Part shown: positions 6,976-9,901 of the stretch, piece after piece
Layout of the letters: each line of letters opens with the position of its first letter
Position numbering within the stretch: the stretch's first letter is position 1
NCBI GenBank assembly: GCA_021808985.1
Contig: JAKBAQ010000094.1
Coordinates: 1 to 9,901 of the forward strand
Reading direction: 5' to 3'
Source: Pseudomonadota bacterium
Lineage (GTDB): Bacteria > Pseudomonadota > Alphaproteobacteria > Acetobacterales > Acetobacteraceae
Length of the DNA stretch: 9,901 nt
Made by a program: the position numbers and the translations under genes
Notes under the pieces: generated by a model
Databases searched by the model: none
What the model was told of the DNA's origin: nothing
The model's input: only the letters and a program-made list of their open reading frames with translations

Positions 6976-7427
6976 TGGCTGGTTTGTGGTTTGATGAGCT
7001 GCGGGTGGGGCAGGTGTTTCACCACCCGATCCGCCGCACCGTGACGGAAACGGACAATGTGCTGTTTACCGCGATGACGCATAATCCGGCGCTGCTGCAC
7101 CTGGATGAGGAATATATGAAGGGCACGCCCTTTGGGCAGCGCCTGGTGAACTCGGCGTTCACGCTGGGGTTGATGGTCGGGATTTCAGTGGGGGACACCA
7201 CGCTGGGCACCGCGGTCGCCAATTTGGGCTGGGATGAGGTGCGCTTTCCGCATCCGCTGTTCCATGGGGACACGGTGCATGTGGTGACGGAGGTGATAGA
7301 GCTGAGGGAGAGCAAGTCTCGTCCGGATCAGGGGATCGTTACGTTTCTGCACAAGGCGTATAACCAGAAGGATGAGCTGGTGGCTTCGTGCAAGCGCTCC
7401 GGCTTGCAGAAGAAGAAGCCGGTTTAG
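6975..7427 (+). CDS. MaoC-family (hot-dog fold) enoyl-CoA hydratase/dehydratase
   Basis: Single hot-dog protein of 150 aa, the usual length for MaoC-type hydratases, which add water to a 2-enoyl-CoA. Seen: FDELRVGQVF at the N terminus; the active-site region THNPALLHLDEEY at about 35-47; GQRLVNSAFTLGLMVG at 54-69; and VRFPHPLFHGDTV at 89-101. In (R)-hydratases the active site is an Asp and a His five residues apart; here H42 is present but the Asp position reads N37. As I recall, this is shared with the mesaconyl-CoA hydratase-like MaoC branch that often sits beside CitE-like lyases, as it does here. The ATG overlaps the thiolase TAA by one base (TAATG), so it is translationally coupled. Likely substrate is an enoyl-CoA from the dehydrogenase in this operon (inference). 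Confidence 0.87.
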   Translation: MAGLWFDELRVGQVFHHPIRRTVTETDNVLFTAMTHNPALLHLDEEYMKGTPFGQRLVNSAFTLGLMVGISVGDTTLGTAVANLGWDEVRFPHPLFHGDTVHVVTEVIELRESKSRPDQGIVTFLHKAYNQKDELVASCKRSGLQKKKPV

Positions 7428-7438
7428 GGGCGCGGGAG

Positions 7439-8329
7439 ATGGCGAATATTCGTTCCTTCCTGTTTATTCCTGGGGATTCTGAAAAGAAGCTCGGCAAGGC
7501 GGATGCGGCCGGAGCGGATGCGCTGATTCTGGATTTGGAGGATTCCGTGGCGCCGGCGAACAAGCCGCTGGCGCGCGAGCTGGTGCCGGCGTTTTTGCGG
7601 GAGCGGCCGAAGGGCAGGCGCGCGGCGCAATTGTGGGTGCGGATTAACCCGCTGGATACGGAGCTGGCGCTGCGGGATTTGGCGGCGATTGTGGCGGCGG
7701 CGCCGGACGGGCTGATGCTGCCAAAAGCCAACGGGCCGGAGGATGTGCGCAAGCTCTCGCATTTTCTGGATGCGCTGGAGGTGCAGGGCGGGGTTGAGCC
7801 GGGGGCGGTGAAAATTCTGCCGGTGGCGACGGAGACGGCGGTGGCGCCGTTCCGGCTGGGCGATTATGCGACGGCGGGGCTGGCGCGGCTGCTGGGGATT
7901 ACCTGGGGGGCGGAGGATTTGTCAGCCGCCGTGGGGGCCAGCACGAACCTGGATGGCACCGGGCAATGGGCGCTGACATACCGGATGGTGCGCTCGCTGA
8001 CGCTGCTGGCGGCGCATGCCGCGGGGGTGCAGGCGGTGGATACGCTGTATGTCGACTTCAAGGATGATGAGGGGTTGCGCGCCTCGTGCCGGGCGGCGCG
8101 GGCGGAGGGCTTTACCGGGCGGGTGGCGATTCATCCGGCGCAGGTGGCGGGGATTAATGAGAGTTTCTCGCCCTCGGCCGCCGAGGTGGAGCATGCGCGC
8201 CGGGTGCTGGCGGCCTTTGAGGCGGCGCCGGGCGCGGGGACAGTGGGGCTGGATGGGAAGATGCTGGATATTCCGCACCTGAAACAGGCGCAGAATGTGT
8301 TGGCGCAGGTGGGGGCTTACGCGAGGTAG
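7439..8329 (+). CDS. CoA-ester lyase of the CitE/HpcH family (malyl/citramalyl-CoA lyase-like)
   Basis: TIM-barrel lyase of 296 aa, cleaving a 3-hydroxyacyl-CoA type bond as in malyl-CoA or citramalyl-CoA lyase (Mg2+-dependent). Seen: FIPGDSEKKLGKA at 9-21; LILDLEDSV at 29-37; WVRINPLD at 66-73 with the CoA-binding-type Arg R68; LMLPKA at 92-97; ATETAVA at 130-136 with E132; and WGAEDLSAAVGA at 156-167 with D160, the likely Mg2+ ligands; IHPAQV at 231-236. The start at 7439 is chosen because AGGGG (7426-7430) is 8 nt upstream and the protein then begins MANIRSFLFIPGDS as in the family; an in-frame ATG at 7388 lies inside the preceding gene. It is the last operon gene. Exact substrate is unknown; citramalyl-CoA (giving acetyl-CoA plus pyruvate) is one possibility. 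Confidence 0.9.
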   Translation: MANIRSFLFIPGDSEKKLGKADAAGADALILDLEDSVAPANKPLARELVPAFLRERPKGRRAAQLWVRINPLDTELALRDLAAIVAAAPDGLMLPKANGPEDVRKLSHFLDALEVQGGVEPGAVKILPVATETAVAPFRLGDYATAGLARLLGITWGAEDLSAAVGASTNLDGTGQWALTYRMVRSLTLLAAHAAGVQAVDTLYVDFKDDEGLRASCRAARAEGFTGRVAIHPAQVAGINESFSPSAAEVEHARRVLAAFEAAPGAGTVGLDGKMLDIPHLKQAQNVLAQVGAYAR

Positions 8330-8373
8330 GGAGTTTGGTTGCCCGGCCAGAGGACCCCGCAAGCGGGACGCGT

Positions 8374-8458
8374 GTAGGATGGTTGAGTAAGGCGAAACGT
8401 ATTAGGGCGTGGGCATTTCAGAAAACCGATGGGTGGCGCTGCGCTTACCCATCCTATG
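8374..8458. repeat. REP-like palindromic repeat, composite copy 1
   Basis: The outer arms TAGGATGG (8375-8382) and CCATCCTA (8449-8456) are inverted, and the right half has an inner hairpin GATGGGT (8428-8434) / ACCCATC (8447-8453) around GCGCTGCGC. The 31 bases at 8428-8458 match 9778-9808 at 29 positions. The structure resembles dispersed REP/BIME-type elements. It starts 44 bp after the operon and may stabilise or attenuate its 3' end (inference). Confidence 0.7.
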
Positions 8459-8733
8459 GTTGCTACGCTTGCTTTTTTCTTCGCCCCATGCCGGGCAGAG
8501 GCGGCCAAGGAGGCTATCTCGGGAGCGGACGTTCAGGGAAGAAGTGTGCCAGCGGCTTCGCGGCCAGGGCGGTCATAGAGTGGAACCCTGACGGCATCTG
8601 AAAGCGGACGCTCGGTGATGCAGTGCCGAGGGCACTCCACCCTTGCCCGCTGAGTGACTTGACGTAAGCGATCCCACAACATAGGCCCCTCCTACGAAAT
8701 GATCGTGAGCGCTGGCATAGGGGAGAGTCTGTC
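8459..8733. other. Intergenic stretch without a convincing gene
   Basis: Nothing clearly coding. A weak -35-like TTGACG (8660-8665) has only a poor -10-like CATAGG (8681-8686) behind it, yet lies suitably ahead of the gene at 8734. On the minus strand a 49-codon frame starts with ATG at 8684-8682 behind an AGGAGGGG-type Shine-Dalgarno and ends near 8535; I recognise no family and do not call it. A neighbouring minus-strand frame is open from 8514 to beyond 8700. The area may hold eroded coding remnants. Confidence 0.4.
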
Positions 8734-9468
8734 ATGCCGACAAACTTGCACGATGGATTTTTATTCCTCGTTTGGGCTTGTATACTGGTCGGCATAGTGG
8801 GCGCCGGTGTTGTGGCATGGCTAGACCGTCAATTCAGAAAAGCGGGTGAAGCGGCCCTCCTTGCAGCCGTGGTGTTTGTGTGCGGACTTTACTGGCCTCA
8901 GATCATAGTTGCGCTTCCCGGTTGGAAGTTTGTGGGAGTCGGAGCAGCAATCATTTATATGGTTTTACTAACATCCGAGCATTTTTCATTGCGACATGAT
9001 TTTAACGCGTACGTGTTGCCACGGAAGCTGACACCTAAACAGGTTAAAGCTATAAAGGACAGCCTTTCAAATGGCAGCCAGTTTTCTTTGAGTATTTTAG
9101 CCGATATCAAGGATCAAGAAGCATGGAATTATGCTCACCAGTTAGCCACCGCCATTCAGCAAGCCCAATGGACCGTGAATGTCGTACAATCGCCACCAAA
9201 CCTTAATATGCCGCAGTCTGGCGTCCAAATCCTTGAGGAGGGGGCAAACGCCAGGCCATCGGGACCAACCAACAATTATGTAAAATTTCTTCAAGATGCG
9301 CTGAAGGCAGCAAAAATCTCTCACGGCAGTGGTACAATAATGGCGGGTGCCTACAAACTCTCCCTAATGGTGGCGCCGAGACCGTTACGTATCCAGCATA
9401 ATATGGGAGGACTTTTTTTCAGGATTGGGACGTTTTTTAACCAATTGGGTCACAAATTTCATAGATAA
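8734..9468 (+). CDS. Hypothetical protein with three N-terminal membrane segments
   Basis: A 244-aa protein that I do not recognise by name. Seen: three hydrophobic segments at about 8-30, 39-61 and 64-80, then a soluble domain (about 85-244). That domain alternates helices and strands, for example EAWNYAHQLATAIQQAQWTV followed by a loop and SGVQILEEG, a pattern common in small uncharacterised membrane-anchored proteins. AGGGGAGA (8719-8726) is 7 nt from the ATG, so the start is good. Base and codon use differ sharply from the operon: many TTT, AAA, AAT and TTA codons and no G/C third-base bias, suggesting recent acquisition. REP-like repeats lie on both sides. No signal peptide, catalytic motif or named domain is visible, and nothing links it to the CoA operon. 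Confidence is high that it is a real gene, and low for any function. Confidence 0.78.
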   Translation: MPTNLHDGFLFLVWACILVGIVGAGVVAWLDRQFRKAGEAALLAAVVFVCGLYWPQIIVALPGWKFVGVGAAIIYMVLLTSEHFSLRHDFNAYVLPRKLTPKQVKAIKDSLSNGSQFSLSILADIKDQEAWNYAHQLATAIQQAQWTVNVVQSPPNLNMPQSGVQILEEGANARPSGPTNNYVKFLQDALKAAKISHGSGTIMAGAYKLSLMVAPRPLRIQHNMGGLFFRIGTFFNQLGHKFHR

Positions 9469-9571
9469 CTAGTCTGCTGCGCAAGCCCAATCCGCTTAAT
9501 GGCCAACCGCCGAGGACAATAGCGAGCCACCGTCATTGCTCTTCCGTTCACTTTCGTACCAGGCCCCGATT

Positions 9572-9604
9572 GATAGGTTGCGCTGCGCTTTTCCCAACGC
9601 ATCT
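9572..9604. repeat. Degenerate relative of the REP-like repeat
   Basis: GGTTGCGCTGCGCTTTTCCCAAC shares the GCGCTGCGCTT core and flanking inverted logic (GTTG...CAAC) of the units at 8428-8458 and 9778-9808, but with different arms. It looks like a diverged third member. Confidence 0.4.
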
Positions 9605-9777
9605 CTAGCCATTTCGAAATGTCTGTTTTTTCAAACTGACACTGAAAGTAGCCTGTCTGCTCCCGGCCCGGCCTTGCCGTAATGCGAATGTCCGGTATTC
9701 CTTTTCGCGGACCGTAAGCTGACGGGCGGTGAACGGATGTGCGGGCGGAGTGCTGGCCGTTGGGCTCATGGCGCGTT

Positions 9778-9808
9778 GATGGGGGGCGCTGCGCTTACCC
9801 ATCCTACG
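9778..9808. repeat. REP-like repeat, copy 2
   Basis: Matches 8428-8458 at 29 of 31 positions in the same orientation (differences at unit positions 7 and 30). It contains the GCGCTGCGCTTACCCATCCT core. The T-to-G change at position 7 weakens the inner hairpin. It lacks the left inverted half that copy 1 has. Confidence 0.7.
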
Positions 9809-9836
9809 AATTTTGGGAGGGTTTGTTTTTGGTGGG

Positions 9837-9856
9837 ATGCGAGCTTGCGCTGGCAT
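9837..9856. repeat. Imperfect hairpin (REP-like)
   Basis: ATGCGAGC (9837-9844), loop TTGC, then GCTGGCAT (9849-9856) pairs at 7 of 8 positions. It lies 28 bp from repeat copy 2 and 18 bp from the stop codon of the possible gene at the window edge. It could be a REP-type unit or transcript-end hairpin. Confidence 0.4.
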
Positions 9857-9874
9857 GATGGAAGGGCGGGTGGG

Positions 9875-9901
9875 TCAGCACTCGATGATGTTGACGGCGA
9901 G
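9875..9901 (-). CDS. Possible C-terminal end of a minus-strand gene cut by the window edge
   Basis: Read on the minus strand, the last 24 bases give LAVNIIEC followed by a TGA stop at 9877-9875. The peptide looks like a natural C terminus, and the G/C-ending codons return here after the repeat region. With only eight codons visible, this is a guess and no product can be named. Confidence 0.3.
   Translation of the reverse strand, partial: LAVNIIEC

Larger units (their letters stand above)
9469..9874. other. Intergenic stretch with repeat elements
   Basis: This gap of about 400 bp holds three repeat-like elements, listed separately, and no clear gene. The minus strand is open from 9794 down to a TGA at 9461-9459 (111 codons), bounded upstream by a TAA inside the repeat, but has no early start codon. 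It may be a remnant or chance. A short A/T-rich patch lies at about 9606-9640. Confidence 0.5.

Noticed and set aside
7388..7438. Upstream in-frame ATG for the CitE-like lyase
   Set aside because: It would extend 17 codons into the hydratase gene with unrelated sequence, while the ATG at 7439 gives the family N terminus and has a well-spaced AGGGG.
8356..8367. CCCG-CAAG-CGGG hairpin after the operon as an intrinsic terminator
   Set aside because: Only a 4-bp stem and no T-run after it.
8335..8601. 88-codon plus-strand frame after the operon
   Set aside because: It translates straight through the palindromic repeat, and part of the peptide is simply repeat-encoded.
9605..9856. 83-codon minus-strand frame near the right edge
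   Set aside because: It begins in the hairpin at 9837-9856, crosses repeat copy 2, and has no Shine-Dalgarno or recognisable composition.
8330..9901. tRNA, CRISPR array or intact insertion sequence in the accessory end
   Set aside because: No cloverleaf-like sequence, no regularly spaced repeats, and no transposase motifs were seen; the repeats are few and irregularly spaced.

Overview
The window looks like chromosomal DNA from a high-GC alphaproteobacterium, possibly Rhodospirillales/Acetobacteraceae. The reasons are strongly G/C-ending codons, a chromosomal-type parA-parB pair, and a CoA-ester catabolism operon. The taxonomic guess is tentative because no rRNA or other marker gene is present.

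Region 1 (1-1831): parA and parB overlap by 4 bp (ATGA). After parB comes a perfect 28-bp palindrome whose 16-bp core (TGCTCCACGTGGAGCA) is parS-like. Just beyond it are two exact TTATNCACA DnaA boxes on the same strand, 43 bp apart, in a short A/T-rich stretch. Together they resemble an origin/partition locus, but G stays in excess over C on the + strand on both sides, which argues against a replication-fork switch exactly here.

Region 2 (1832-2896, minus strand): an HPP-family membrane protein with a C-terminal CBS pair. It is convergent with parB and divergent from the next operon.

Region 3 (3144-8329, plus strand): five tightly packed genes that look like one operon. They encode an acyl-CoA dehydrogenase; an HMG-CoA-synthase-like protein fused to a DUF35 zinc-ribbon/OB-fold domain; an SCP2-type thiolase; a MaoC-type hydratase; and a CitE/HpcH-type CoA-ester lyase. 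The set fits dehydrogenation, hydration and C-C cleavage of a CoA thioester, probably branched or dicarboxylic; the substrate cannot be read from the sequence. The most striking feature is the fusion protein. By my alignment from memory, the Glu, Cys, His and Asn active-site positions of archaeal HMG-CoA synthase are replaced by Thr, Gln, Ala and Val, while the fold motifs and the Zn-ribbon cysteines remain. It may be a pseudoenzyme scaffold for the adjacent, apparently intact thiolase, a derived form of the archaeal thiolase/HMGS/DUF35 channelling complex.

Region 4 (8330-9901): an accessory-looking stretch. A lower-GC gene for a three-helix membrane protein of unknown function (8734-9468) lies between REP-like palindromic repeats that share a 31-bp unit (8428-8458 and 9778-9808, 29/31 identical), with a degenerate relative and a second hairpin type nearby. 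The last 27 bases may be the 3' end of a minus-strand gene. No tRNA, rRNA, CRISPR array or intact transposase was seen.
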